Assembly (NCBI RefSeq): GCF_963678635.1
Contig: NC_087067.1
Span: 40,814,379 to 40,878,378 of the forward strand
Source: Symsagittifera roscoffensis
Lineage: Eukaryota > Xenacoelomorpha > Acoela > Convolutidae
Direction: 5' to 3'
DNA length: 64,000 nt
Shown: positions 23,067-33,324 of the stretch, in pieces
How the letters are laid out: every line of letters begins with the position of its first letter
How positions within the stretch are numbered: position 1 is the stretch's first letter
Program-made: the position numbers and the translations under genes
Notes under the pieces: model-generated
The model's input: the letters and a program-made list of their open reading frames with translations, nothing else
The model's database searches: none
Told to the model about the DNA's origin: nothing

Positions 23067-23297
23067 AGTAGTATTGTATCGTGTCCCGGATCCTAAGGAG
23101 GGGGGGGGGGGGGGTCCTTCCTAAGGGGGGGGGGGGGTCCTCACGTAAAGCAAAATCCTAGGAAAGGGGTCCTCAATTTTTTGGAGGACCCTCATCCTAG
23201 GATTTTGTAAACGAAAGAGATTTTCCACCCAAAAAGCAGAAGACCCCCTACTTAGGATCTTGCTAAGTTTAGCTTAACAACAAGGGACACGATACAA
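23067..23297 (+). repeat. Polinton left terminal inverted repeat, copy A
   Basis: Same as 32796-33024. The outer TTGTATCGTGTCCC (23074-23087) is mirrored by GGGACACGATACAA at 23284-23297. Two long G runs lie near 23101 and 23125. Confidence 0.9.
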
Positions 23298-23440
23298 AAA
23301 TCTTTCTAATTCCAAATTTTGGGGTCCTAATTATTGGTCCTGATTAATTATATGAATCATATTAATTGTTATGTTTGTTTAGGGTAAATGAACTTTCGAC
23401 CTAGTTGAAATTTGTTAGTGAACGGGGAATTGACTTTTAT

Positions 23441-23452
23441 GGTATATAATAA
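23441..23452 (+). promoter_or_regulatory. TATA-like box before the Polinton gene block, copy A
   Basis: GGTATATAATAA about 145 bp before the first ATG (23598), in the non-coding strip between the terminal repeat and the genes. The identical site in copy B is at 33168-33179. Confidence 0.4.
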
Positions 23453-23597
23453 AAATTCGCCGGCCATTTTGGCAGCGTAGCTTAACTGTTGGCAGCAGTA
23501 ATTAATTCCTTAACTTGACCTAAATTTTATGGTGAAAAGGCAGTAAATTGAAATTACTCTCAAAAGGCGGCGGCCGTTTCTGGGCAAAATATACCAA

Positions 23598-24107
23598 ATG
23601 ATAAATTTGACAAATTTTGAAATAAGAAAAATGAAGTTAGAGGGAACTTGGTGTACTGAAGATATTGATAATGAACATTTACAATTAAGAGTGTTTTCAA
23701 CCGCAGAAAAAAACTCATTTTTCAAATTTAGTAATGAACGCTACGTCGTCTTCCTCGAAAGGGCAAAGGAAATTTCAAAGAAAGAATACGAGTTAATTTT
23801 CAAAGAACAATTTTATTTGAGTGAGCTTCAACAAATCTCTTGGTGCATTTCTACAAAACAAAAGTATGGTACTGTGAGCGATTTGAATCTTGCTGATTAT
23901 GAAAACGTATTCGACTATTCGTTTGATTTTACCTCAAAAAGGGTTGATAAAGACTTGGAGAGAAAAATCCGTCTATGTTTCAACAAGCTATCAAAATACA
24001 AAAAACTTCCGGTGGTTTATTTAATTATTTACCACCGTTATCTTAATGAGACTAAATGGTATTTGCAAGGTCACTTTTATTTCCACTGGCATTTACTAGA
24101 ATGCTAG
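23598..24107 (+). pseudogene. Polinton ORF 1 (unknown), copy A, truncated
   Basis: Identical in its first ~164 codons to the 189-codon gene at 33325, apart from a few substitutions. The 460-bp deletion at 24090/24091 removes its last ~25 codons and nearly all of the next gene, replacing them with a few foreign codons before a stop. No recognised domain. Confidence 0.7.
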
Positions 24108-24670
24108 GCGAGAAATCAGTTGTGCGTGACGTGGAAGGCTTTCGTTACAAGAAAAACGCCTTTGTGGTTAAAGAATTAGCAATAACAACTTCAGACTACA
24201 GCGATCGACTCATTTTCCTACCTCCAGTGAATTTCAATATACTACCAAAGCTTCAACAAAAAGCTTACAACTGGTTAACAATTTATTTACACGGTCTCCA
24301 TTGGGAAAACGGTGATTATCTTTATATAAACTTGAATCAAATACTTCAGAGTTTTGTGCTGAGAAATCCCGGTGCCGTTTTTTACGCTAAAGGAAAAGAA
24401 AAGACAGAATTTTTGGCCAAGTACTTGGACCGAAAGATTGAAAACCTAGATGATTTGGGCTGTCCTCGGGTTGAAAACTTATATTTTAAAAATTATCCAA
24501 GTTGCAATAAACATATTCCACATTACAACTCCAGGAATCATTGTGCCCTGAAGAAAACCAAGGTTTTTTATGATTGGTTGAAAAATGAACAACAGCGAGA
24601 GATCAGCGAAAGTGGAGACATACTCATCACCAAATTCAATGCTTTGTGCGTGGATGACTCCAGAGGGTGA
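24101..24670 (+). CDS. Conserved Polinton-associated protein, copy A
   Basis: Copy of 34288-34857; see there for motifs. The frame is intact, and its ATG lies 10 bases after the deletion junction, so the gene survives while its upstream neighbour is lost. Confidence 0.7.
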   Translation: MLGEKSVVRDVEGFRYKKNAFVVKELAITTSDYSDRLIFLPPVNFNILPKLQQKAYNWLTIYLHGLHWENGDYLYINLNQILQSFVLRNPGAVFYAKGKEKTEFLAKYLDRKIENLDDLGCPRVENLYFKNYPSCNKHIPHYNSRNHCALKKTKVFYDWLKNEQQREISESGDILITKFNALCVDDSRG

Positions 24671-24926
24671 TATTAAAATTTCATTAACGAGAATAGAGCG
24701 TATTGATTGCAGTGGCCAAATTGTTCAGAGGAAGGAGCAAATAATATTTTCCGAAGAAGAGTTGTCTACGTTGAAGAGGTTTTTTCCAGTTATTGATCAA
24801 TTTGTATACTTCCAGAGATTCAAGTTTATCAGAAATGTTAGCCAGCAAGCGAGGAGTATATCTTCCCGAACTAGTCTTAGTACCCAAACGTCAGCCAGGA
24901 GTTCAGATGGATCTAAACAGCAGTGA
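24585..24926 (+). CDS. PC4-like small protein, copy A
   Basis: Copy of 34772-35113, identical in sequence. It overlaps the previous gene by 86 bases and the next by 92. Confidence 0.5.
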   Translation: MNNSERSAKVETYSSPNSMLCAWMTPEGDIKISLTRIERIDCSGQIVQRKEQIIFSEEELSTLKRFFPVIDQFVYFQRFKFIRNVSQQARSISSRTSLSTQTSARSSDGSKQQ

Positions 24927-25089
24927 ATTGCCAGATGAGATTAAGACGATTGTGAAAGAGGATACTGTGAAGAAAATAATGTACTACAAAAAAACTGCAA
25001 ATATCCCAGCAAACTTTGTTTTAGAAATGCATGACATAAATGATAGAGATTTCACACGTTATGAAATTTTTTGCTGTTCTCAAAAGTAA
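24835..25089 (+). CDS. Small unknown Polinton ORF, copy A
   Basis: Copy of 35022-35276, starting at ATG in 'MLASKRGVYLPE'. Identical to copy B. Confidence 0.45.
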   Translation: MLASKRGVYLPELVLVPKRQPGVQMDLNSSELPDEIKTIVKEDTVKKIMYYKKTANIPANFVLEMHDINDRDFTRYEIFCCSQK

Positions 25090-25161
25090 TTTAATTTTTT
25101 ACAATCTTCATTCACAGAGAGAAAAAGTCTAACACAGTCTGTAGAATAAATAGTTTCTCAA

Positions 25162-25446
25162 ATGTCAGAAGCAACAACAGCAGTAGATGAACCTGACGCA
25201 ACATTAGTAACAGAGTTTGTTTATAACGAGACGAACAGTGAAAAAAAATCATGGAAGTTTTGTAACAATGTAACTTTGCCAAGGTCTGAAGTAGTTTTTG
25301 TTGCGCAAATGGTAGTAATTCTAATTTTACTAACCTTCTGCATTCTCAAACTTTCTTTCACTAAATTAAGTTGCGAAGAAACGTCAGTTTGGTTCTCGAT
25401 TTTATCAGGCTTGGTTGGTTACGTACTACCAAATCCAAGAATATGA
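25162..25446 (+). CDS. Two-TM membrane protein, copy A
   Basis: Copy of 35349-35633, intact. Its stop overlaps the ATPase start in ATGA. Confidence 0.65.
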   Translation: MSEATTAVDEPDATLVTEFVYNETNSEKKSWKFCNNVTLPRSEVVFVAQMVVILILLTFCILKLSFTKLSCEETSVWFSILSGLVGYVLPNPRI

Positions 25447-26144
25447 ATAAAGTGATTGATACTTCGACAAGAATTTTTATGGCGATAGTGGGACCTTCAG
25501 GATCCGGGAAAACTGAGTTAATTTTGAAATTTCTGATGGGAAATACTTTTTACCCTAAATTTGGAACCGTTCTATATCTTTACAAAGAGATGCAACCTGC
25601 ATTCTCAGTAAAAGTGTCTTCTCGCGAAGTGAATGTGGAGTTCATGAAATTCGACGGATTCGAATCTGTGAGAAAATTAGAAAATGTTCTTCTAGTTTTC
25701 GATGATTCATGTGAAGACATCTATAATGACAAGGAATTTGTTAGGTTAGCGACAGCGGGTAGACATAGAGGGATAGATGTAATTTATGTTAAGCATAACT
25801 TGTTTCAACAAAGTCGATGGTCGCGTACGATTGATTTGAACACTTCACACATCATTCTGTTCAAATCGCCTCGCGACGTTCAGCAACTAGATCTTTTAGG
25901 AAGACAATTGAATGTATCAAAATTTTTGAGAAACTGTTACGAATTAGCTACCAGAGACTCTTTTGGACATCTTCTAATCAACTTGGACCCCCGTACATCA
26001 GATTGTTTGAGATATTGTTGAAATATCACACCACCTGGGCCAACAGTTTTTTATTTACCCTTATCTGAAGCAGAAACTACTCCAATCACAAATGAAAAAG
26101 AAAAACTTATCTATTCTGCGGCATATGGTACAACTGAAACCTGA
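25443..26144 (+). pseudogene. A32-like packaging ATPase, copy A, with late stop
   Basis: Same as 35630-36331 up to codon ~192, where TCA in copy B is TGA here (26019-26021), removing about 41 C-terminal residues. Walker A and B regions are intact. Confidence 0.8.
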
Positions 26145-26397
26145 CCAGCTAAGAAGATTAATTAGAAAAACTTCAAATCGTGAGATCATAACACTTATTT
26201 GTGAATGTTTGCTCAATGTAGTCAATGGAAACGTACCCGTTAAAATCGCAAACATCGAACGATTCGAGACAGCATACAAATACTTAATAACTCCAAAAAC
26301 CAGTGTTGTCAAAAAACGTGCGATTATTTTGAGTAAAGAAGGCTTCCATTTAGTTCGACAAATACTTTATTTTTGTTTCAAGTACCTCACAACTTAA
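26092..26397 (+). CDS. Conserved small Polinton protein after the ATPase, copy A
   Basis: Copy of 36279-36584, identical. It remains open although the ATPase frame that overlaps it is cut. Confidence 0.6.
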   Translation: MKKKNLSILRHMVQLKPDQLRRLIRKTSNREIITLICECLLNVVNGNVPVKIANIERFETAYKYLITPKTSVVKKRAIILSKEGFHLVRQILYFCFKYLTT

Positions 26398-27257
26398 TGA
26401 TGACTGCTGAAGAATTCATTTTAATTCCGAAACACTTATATGTTAAAGAGCAGCCACATGCTGCACGTGTTCTTCATGATAATAATATTAAACATAAAAA
26501 TGCTCAACTGTCCTATCTTAACCGGCTTAGACCCCAATTACCTCCACAGACTAGTAAGACTACTGCAACGAAGGAAACATTTACGGATAATGTTGAGCCC
26601 CAACAAGAACAGCTTAAACTGTTAACGGACGATGAAGAAGTACCGGTCGAACGTGTTAAAGACGAAATACTAGAAGAGAAACACAATAGACAGACCGAAA
26701 GCATTTTAGCACAGTTACAAGTTTTAGAAGACAAAAAATTTGTTAGAGCAAAAACCGTACTTGAAATCATAGAAAATTCAGAAAGAGTAACCATAAACCG
26801 TGACAATGAGGTGATATATGTAGATAAAGTACCAACAGGACTTAAAGCTACAATATTTTTATACGACATACAACAACCAACGAAAAAATTACACAATCCG
26901 GCGTTCATTAACATTTTAACTGCTCTCAACTTGAATGAAAACCTGGTAATAAATCGAAATGCCAAACACGCGGTTCAGTCAGCGCCTATTAACGCTCAAG
27001 AGAAACGAGAACCCGGACTCTCAAGAACCCGCTCAACGTCGCCCACTTGGCAGGAAAAAAGTAGTGCAAACCTTAAGAGAAGTAAAAAACACAAACGAAA
27101 AAGTCTCAGCGGTAATAGAAAAACCCAAAACCAAAAACGTGAAAAAGAGTCAGAAGAAGGCTCTGACTCATACGGAACGCCCCATAACGATTCAGATTCT
27201 CCAACGTCAGAAAAGACGAAGGCGCAAACAAAACAATGGGAAAATTACCAAGATTGA
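26397..27257 (+). CDS. Conserved Polinton protein with basic tail, copy A
   Basis: Copy of 36584-37444, identical. The last 299 bases are shared with the integrase frame. Confidence 0.6.
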   Translation: MMTAEEFILIPKHLYVKEQPHAARVLHDNNIKHKNAQLSYLNRLRPQLPPQTSKTTATKETFTDNVEPQQEQLKLLTDDEEVPVERVKDEILEEKHNRQTESILAQLQVLEDKKFVRAKTVLEIIENSERVTINRDNEVIYVDKVPTGLKATIFLYDIQQPTKKLHNPAFINILTALNLNENLVINRNAKHAVQSAPINAQEKREPGLSRTRSTSPTWQEKSSANLKRSKKHKRKSLSGNRKTQNQKREKESEEGSDSYGTPHNDSDSPTSEKTKAQTKQWENYQD

Positions 27258-28179
27258 AGAAAAATTGTTGAAAACTAAATACAGTGACAAAGGTCCCGCG
27301 TTATTTGGTAGTGTGATCAACTTGATAAAAGCAAGCAATTTGTCGCGAAAGAAAGTTAAACATTTCCTTCATACTGAACCTGCTCACACGAAATATCGAA
27401 CTGTGATCCGAAAAACGCCGCGACTCAAGGTCATAGTTTACGATATCGACGAAATCTGGTCATTAGATCTGGCCTTTGTTGATAAACTTGCCCAGTACAA
27501 CCATGATGTTAAGTATCTGCTTGTTGCAGTTGACTGCATGTCCCGCTATCTCAGAATGCAACCCTTGAAATCAAAGTATGCTACTACAACAGCAGAAGCG
27601 TTCAAACTAATGATAACGACAAAACAACCGGAAAAAGTATGGGTGGACAAGGGCACAGAGTTTAAAGGGTCCTTCGAAGCATTATGTAAAAAGAAAGGCA
27701 TAAACACATATAGCACAGAGAGCGAGAAAACGTCCGCATTCGCTGAGAGAAATATCCGTTCCTTGAAAAATCTTATTTATAAGTACTTGGAGGATAAATG
27801 GACTTACTCATACATTGACAAATTGCAAGATTTTGTCAATGCAATTATTTCGAGAACAAATCGTGTCACAAATCTTGCACCAAATAAAGTAACTAAAACA
27901 GATGTTCCTCGCCTGATTTCATTAAGAGCAGAACAGTCTTTGAAGTTAGTTTGACGTCCAAAGCTTTATGTTGGTGATTATGTTAGACTTGCCAAAGTAG
28001 ACATACGTTTTCGCAAGGGTTACAAACAATCGTTCACCGATGAAGTGTTTGAAGTTTTTGACATACCAACACGAAATCCCCCAACATACAATTTGATTGA
28101 TTCTAACAGAGAACCGATTGAGGGAAAATTTTACGAGTCTGAACTGATTCGCTTTCTGGAGAAGGACAATCATGACTGA
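26959..28179 (+). pseudogene. Retroviral-type integrase, copy A, with in-frame TGA
   Basis: Copy of 37146-38366. TGA at 27952-27954 interrupts the frame at exactly the same codon as in copy B; the C-terminal domain continues in frame to 28179. The only coding differences seen against B are single substitutions (for example Thr for Lys just before the stop). Confidence 0.85.
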
Positions 28180-29065
28180 GGGCACTTCCGACAGCCTTTT
28201 CACCCATAATGTTCCCCCTTCCTTCACAATTACCCTAGTTTCATCTGCATCAATGAACGTTTTTAAAGATAACACTCTGGCCAACTTCAAAAATCTCCTG
28301 AGTGAAGAAATAAATTTGCAAGGTGAATGGAGAGTAGCAGTTACAGAAATTACCTTCCCTACTCAGATAAACAACGTAACTGACAACAACATTGTGTACT
28401 ACAAAAAAGATCGGGTTATAGCAAGCATGAAAGTTGAGAAAGACAAGATCTCCAGACCTTACCTTGGAGAAACAGCAAAAATAACAAAAGGAGAATATAC
28501 GAGCATTGATCAAATACTGGACGAGATTCGTCGAAAGACAGAATTAGAGAAATTGGATTACGTAATAGATCCAATAACCAAACATCTTTCCTTATGGCTG
28601 CATTATTGGGAAGGTATAACTTTTTCAAGCCCGCAAATTCCTAGTCTACTTGGATTCAAAGGCGTCAGAGATGGAACTGGTTATCATATAGGTTACAAAC
28701 AAGGAAGCACGAAACATAGCACATTCTCTACCCAAGATCTTATTGCTGACTATCCCGTTGATGTATGCGCTGGTACTCAGCTTATGTTTATTTATCTGGA
28801 CATAATTCATTATCAAATAGTCGGAGACACAAAAGCACCCCTTTTACGAGTCATTGATACAAATCGTCGAGTGAAAAACGGTTACGCATGTACAATTGAA
28901 CCGAATCATCGTAAAGTGTTTAGTAATTTGGATTTTAAAAAACTTTTGGTCAATAATATTTCCAATATTTCTGTGAACTTGCGCACAGAAACTGGAGGAC
29001 TTGTTCCTTTCGCTGGAGGGGGAAAAGTTGTTCTGACTTTGAAATTTCAAAAGTTTAGCAATTGA
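28172..29065 (+). CDS. Penton-like minor capsid protein, copy A
   Basis: Copy of 38359-39252; intact, with the same start overlapping the integrase end by 8 bases. Confidence 0.75.
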   Translation: MTEGTSDSLFTHNVPPSFTITLVSSASMNVFKDNTLANFKNLLSEEINLQGEWRVAVTEITFPTQINNVTDNNIVYYKKDRVIASMKVEKDKISRPYLGETAKITKGEYTSIDQILDEIRRKTELEKLDYVIDPITKHLSLWLHYWEGITFSSPQIPSLLGFKGVRDGTGYHIGYKQGSTKHSTFSTQDLIADYPVDVCAGTQLMFIYLDIIHYQIVGDTKAPLLRVIDTNRRVKNGYACTIEPNHRKVFSNLDFKKLLVNNISNISVNLRTETGGLVPFAGGGKVVLTLKFQKFSN

Positions 29066-29070
29066 TCAAA

Positions 29071-29155
29071 ATGGATTCATATTACCACAACCAAGCAAAC
29101 CTACCACATTTCTCGGGGCATTATAGACAACGAGGCAGTGGCTTCGGTGCATTAG
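29071..29155 (+). pseudogene. Basic core/pVI-like protein, copy A, 5' fragment
   Basis: The first 28 codons of the gene at 39258, cut by the duplication junction at 29155. Confidence 0.8.
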
Positions 29156-29460
29156 CGTTTCGACGGAGGTTGAAGGAGTTTTTAAAATTATGACTGCGGT
29201 AAAACTAATTATGAGAAAATCAAATCAAAATGGCTCTTAAATTCTGTTTTCTACAGTGTTTATACAAAAATTAGGTGGTCTCTTTGCTACATAGCCTAGA
29301 ACTAGTCCTTTTTGTTACTTCACAAATTAGATCATAATGCGCAATCAAAACAGGTTTTCATTTTAAGCGAGAGCTCAACTATTGGGTAATTTTCAGCCTT
29401 GAAACAGAAAAAAATTTATGGTTTCTAGGATTTGCACCAACTGCACAAAGTTCAGTGAGA

Positions 29461-31992
29461 ATGGGAAATTCACCGAGCAATCATGTGACTGATTGGAGTA
29501 TAAACAAGTGCACTTGCTGTGATCAGTCGTACTGGGTAGTATTTGAACGCAATTATTTCGCAAAGGGTGCTTGTCGATGGGCGTTCCGAGGTACATATTA
29601 TGGCCAGGGAGAGCATGAGGGCCGCAAATGCGTCACCAAAGTTTTCCAAGTAAGTAATTTTAGGCTAGGAGGGATGCTGTTTGCACATAAGTATGTGGCA
29701 GCTACAAAAGTTTGTGTTATGGAAAACGAAATGCTATAAAATTTTTAGGGTTTTGAATTTAAAATTTATAATTTTTAAAAAAATTACACAAGACGAAATA
29801 CCAGTTTCGAGTTTCATCCAGAAGATCTACTGGTTCAATGACTTCATTGCCGAAAGTTCGAATGTATTCATGCATTTTGAAAAATCGACTTAAGCAGTGT
29901 ACACTATTGGATTATTTTTTATGATTACTCTATCGAGCAGCGTGGTATATTAATACGAACCTATTTTTTTCTAACTGTCTTAATCTAATTTTCAAATAAA
30001 AGTTTTCATTAAAAGTTGACGTATTTGGTGGCACTTTGCTATCGATCTGTAGCATTGGAAATTTCATGGGATCTGTTATCTGCTTTTTTGTGGCTAGTGT
30101 TTGTTATTATTAAGCATTCGTGGCTGAGTGGTTGGTTCGTGAGACTCATAACCTCTAGTCTCGATCGGTCTAAAAGCCAATACAAGACGTAGCCGAACTC
30201 TTACAAATTCGATGTTATTTCTATGTTAAAACAAAAAAAGATTAAAATGTATTTCTATGTGTAATAATTTCGGCTAAGTTTGAATTACTTACTAATTGAA
30301 TACTCTTCAGTGAACCGGCGCCTCATCTGGTATATCGAATTTTACATCTCAATTATATATTTTTTTCAAGTTTACTGGACGTTAAGCGTAAATATAATCA
30401 TATAACTTCTGTTGCATAAGTTTTTGGAAAAATTATTTGGTTTCAACTTTAACTCAGTTGCCTTAGTTTTAGTTTTTTTTCAAATTGAAACGTACTATAA
30501 AATAAAAAGAAAAACTTATTTCTGCTTTAAGTCAACAACTGCCAAAAAGTACGACAACTGGGTGCCGGACATCAAAGCATCTGAACAAGCACAGAGAATG
30601 GCAAGAAGTTTCAACCAAGAGCATCCGACCAGTCGTCCCGTTCACTTCATAATACCTATTATCTGCAAGATGAAAGAAATTGGGTATAAAAAGGGCAAAC
30701 TATTCAAGGACGAAGACAAGAGATACGTGAAGAAATTGGCACGAAACTCAAAATGCTTTCTGAATCAAACAAGTATACAAAATTTTGCTGCATTTTAACT
30801 AAATGTTTTTTTTTAAACCGAATCTACTCTGCATAAGCAAATTAGAGAGTAACATTTAAGGATAAATTATCGGGGTTGGCAGATAAAATCAAAAAAAAAT
30901 ATTTTTTTATCACGAAAAATTGGATTCTATACCTGAGTTTTGGTATAGAATACTATTGACTAATTTTTCTAACTCATGGGCAGTTTCAAATAAAATACAA
31001 TTGTTTTTACAAATACGACAATAACAAAAAAATTCTGAAATTATTCCAAAAAAATTGTCAGTAAAATCAAATGGCGACAAAATTGCAGAGGGAAGCTTCA
31101 AAAAGTAGTTAAAAGAATAGACAAAAAACAAAATCTTTCGCTGGCAAAACAATAGTTTTTCAGTTATTCAAGTGAGTTGAATTAGGTATTTTGTTGGTAT
31201 TTGTCAAGTTTTGATCACATAGAGTAGTTCTCAGCTTTTTGGAATCGAAAACTTCTCTAAAACAGGAATTGATTGCCGTGGAACCATTCTTGGAAGGCGA
31301 GTACAAAAAAATCAACTCGAACAACGGACTAGTCATGGAATTTTCTGAAGCGCTTGCAGCGTTTTCCCACTTCACTTTTATCGCATCGGGTGGACAGTTT
31401 GTCGTTTGCGACTTGCAAGGGGTCCAAAACTACGTTTCGAGTTAAAATATTTAAAGCATTCAAATCACAATGTATCTACTCAATTTTCAAGAAAAACTGT
31501 CAGATAAAAATCGATAGCTTAAAAGTTAACTTCAAGTGACAACAAAAATTAGAACAAAAGTGAACAAAGAAAATGCGTTGACTGCCGTTGAGTCACCATG
31601 TCGAAAAAAGAAACTTTGATAAAAATGTATCAAATTTATTCAAATTTATTAAAAAATTACAACTTTTACCCCTAAAAATATTGTGAAATCAATTCGAAAC
31701 TTAGGTTCGCAATGAAGACAGCTACTATCTTACGGACCCTGCAATTTGCTCGCGCAGACAAGAATATGGAACAACGGATCTCGGAGTAACGGGTATGGCT
31801 CAGTTCTTTGATAGACACCAATGTAGTCAAATATGCAAATCCTTCGAAAGGCCGGATTTCGAAAACAGCTACATCGTTACGGGATTGCAGCCTAAAAGGG
31901 GCTCAAGCTACACCTTTGAACTGACTAAGGCTCATATAAAAGCGAATAAGGACTTCAAAGATAAAATTACTCTCCCTACTATTGGCGAATAA
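29461..31992 (+). CDS. Alpha-kinase, four exons, copy B
   Basis: Exons 29461-29649, 30532-30772, 31228-31421 and 31705-31992, corresponding one to one with copy A. All catalytic and zinc-site blocks described for copy A are unchanged and no frame is broken. Intron 2 is ~81 bp shorter owing to the indel near 30928. Two intact, near-identical tandem kinase genes would double the dose if the duplication is real. It lies between the duplication junction and the Polinton left end, so it is host flank, not Polinton cargo. Confidence 0.85.
30114..30180 (+). ncRNA. tRNA-like sequence, intron 1 of alpha-kinase copy B
   Basis: Same sequence as 20304-20370. Confidence 0.3.
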
Positions 31993-32096
31993 GCTCTCTT
32001 TTATATGAACTTTTATAGATGTTTGACTAGTCCAAAGAAAACCGTAATGCCTAAAGTTGAATATAATTTTTCTTGACACCAATTTGAATATCATAT

Positions 32097-32795
32097 CAAA
32101 AAAGGAGTGAAATAAATAAAAAAAGATCAAATCACGCTGTCCAAATTACCCAATTGAGCTATTTTTAAACCATCATCAACGGTTAATTATCTGTTGAACT
32201 TTCATTGCTGGGCATATATATTTTAAAGTATACTGAAGTCATAATTGTGAACTGCTGCTATTAACCAACCCGGGTTGAAGTTGCATTGCAACTCAGAAAT
32301 ATATCATTGCTATTGCATTGTTTTGACATGTTTCAGGGATGTGCCAGCACAAATACATATATTTACTCTGTTTTAACCATGTTAATTTTTTTATCCTTAA
32401 TTTTTGAAATCATTGATGTGAAATCTATTTTATCAATGTTTAGATACATTGACGTGACATCAATGAAACATCTATGTCACATCCATATTTGAACGACCGA
32501 GTTTGATTTTGTACGAAATTTCGATTTGATTTCAAAGTTTTGCTACGTGTCGTTAAAGACAATTAAAATAGCCTTTCAGTATAGAAACTGCTAGAAACCA
32601 CGAACACAAGATGTTTTTCTTACACACAGCTGAAAGTAATCTAAAACCCAGTTTTTTTTCTGCAAAAAAGTAGAAAAAGTTTTGGCCCTCTCCCCTAAGG
32701 GTGTGAAGAAACTAAGACGGGTCACCGGGCAAGTATATCAGGGCCTTGGTGTTTCACTGTATCTAAGTTTAGCCTTTTCGAAGCTGAATGTCACG
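32097..32795 (+). repeat. Left half of repeat R1, interrupted by the Polinton
   Basis: This matches 53346-54071. From 32270 it starts CGGGTTGAAGTTGCATTGCA, the R terminal repeat. The sequence leaves R at GTCACG (32790-32795) and resumes in R at 51068, after the Polinton. Confidence 0.88.
32790..32795 (+). repeat. Left target-site duplication GTCACG
   Basis: Six bases identical to 51068-51073 and directly outside the AGTAGT/ACTACT ends. Polintons characteristically make 6-bp duplications. The uninterrupted R copy has GGCACT at the corresponding place (54066-54071). Confidence 0.92.
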
Positions 32796-33024
32796 AGTAG
32801 TATTGTATCGTGTCCCGGATCCTAAGGAGGGGGGGGGGGGGTCCTTCCTAAGGGGGGGGGGGGGTCCTCACGTAAAGCAAAATCCTAGGAAAGGGGTCCT
32901 TAATTTTTTGGAGGACCCTCATCCTAGGATTTTGTAAACGAAAGAGATTTTCCACCCAAAAAGCAGAAGACCCCTTACTTAGGATCTTGCTAAGTTTAGC
33001 TTAACAACAAGGGACACGATACAA
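32796..33024 (+). repeat. Polinton left terminal inverted repeat, self-complementary
   Basis: It pairs with 50850-51067 in reverse. Inside it, TTGTATCGTGTCCC (32803-32816) is repeated inverted as GGGACACGATACAA (33011-33024), GGATCCTAAG pairs with CTTAGGATC, and a central hairpin has arms AAAATCCTAGGA / TCCTAGGATTTT with an inner GGGGTCCT / AGGACCC stem. Two G runs of ~13 bases lie in the outer arm. Weaker similarity to the right end continues to about 33085. Confidence 0.9.
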
Positions 33025-33167
33025 AAATCTTTCTAATTCCAAATTTTGGGGTCCTAATTATTGGTCCTGATTAATTATATGAATCATATTAATTGTTATG
33101 TTTGTTTAGGGTAAATGAACTTTCGACCTAGTTGAAATTTGTTAGTGAACGGGGAATTGACTTTTAT

Positions 33168-33179
33168 GGTATATAATAA
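33168..33179 (+). promoter_or_regulatory. TATA-like box before the Polinton gene block
   Basis: GGTATATAATAA, about 145 bp before the first gene's ATG at 33325 and in the only non-coding strip upstream of a run of overlapping genes. It is the best candidate for the left promoter. Confidence 0.4.
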
Positions 33180-33324
33180 AAATTCGCCGGCCATTTTGGC
33201 AGCGTAGCTTAACTGTTGGCAGCAGTAATTAATTCCTTAACTTGACCTAAATTTTATGGTGAAAAGGCAGTAAATTGAAATTACTCTCAAAAGGCGGCGG
33301 CCGTTTCTGGGCAAAATATACCAA

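Larger units (their letters stand above)
19345..29155 (+). repeat. Tandem duplication, copy A (9.8 kb)
   Basis: Sequence from 19345 repeats, almost base for base, from 29156 onward. At the junction, Polinton core-gene sequence ending GGTGCATTAG runs straight into CGTTTCGACGGAGG, which is the sequence following TTTTAG at 19341-19344. Both break points share TTAGC, i.e. microhomology. Copy A contains the alpha-kinase gene, half of repeat R, and the Polinton's left 6.1 kb. Differences from copy B are scattered single bases and homopolymer lengths, an ~84-bp stretch present only in A (about 21126-21210), and 460 bp missing from A at 24090/24091. Confidence 0.93.
23067..29155 (+). mobile_element. 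Polinton/Maverick fragment (left 6.1 kb), copy A
   Basis: It starts AGTAGTATTGTATCG directly after GTCACG, like the full copy, and is cut in the core-protein gene by the duplication junction at 29155. There is no right end, no MCP, protease or polymerase, so it cannot move alone. Besides lesions shared with copy B (integrase TGA) it has its own: the 460-bp deletion and a nonsense change in the ATPase. Confidence 0.92.

Noticed and set aside
23099-23130. G runs as telomeric sequence or quadruplex gene control
   Set aside because: They are part of the Polinton terminal repeat and vary in length among the three ends; no telomere unit is present.
23067-23297. An independent MITE bounded by TTGTATCGTGTCCC / GGGACACGATACAA in three copies
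   Set aside because: All three occur only at Polinton ends, just inside the 6-bp duplications, with the extra AGTAGT outside. They are the element's terminal repeats.
26513-26965. 150-codon minus-strand frame in the Polinton (and its copy at 36700)
   Set aside because: Exact shadow of a conserved plus-strand gene, with low-complexity Ser/Val/Leu content.
23067-29155. A second, separately inserted Polinton
   Set aside because: It has the same flank, same target bases and same gene break as the full copy, and it ends at the duplication junction. It was copied together with its neighbourhood.
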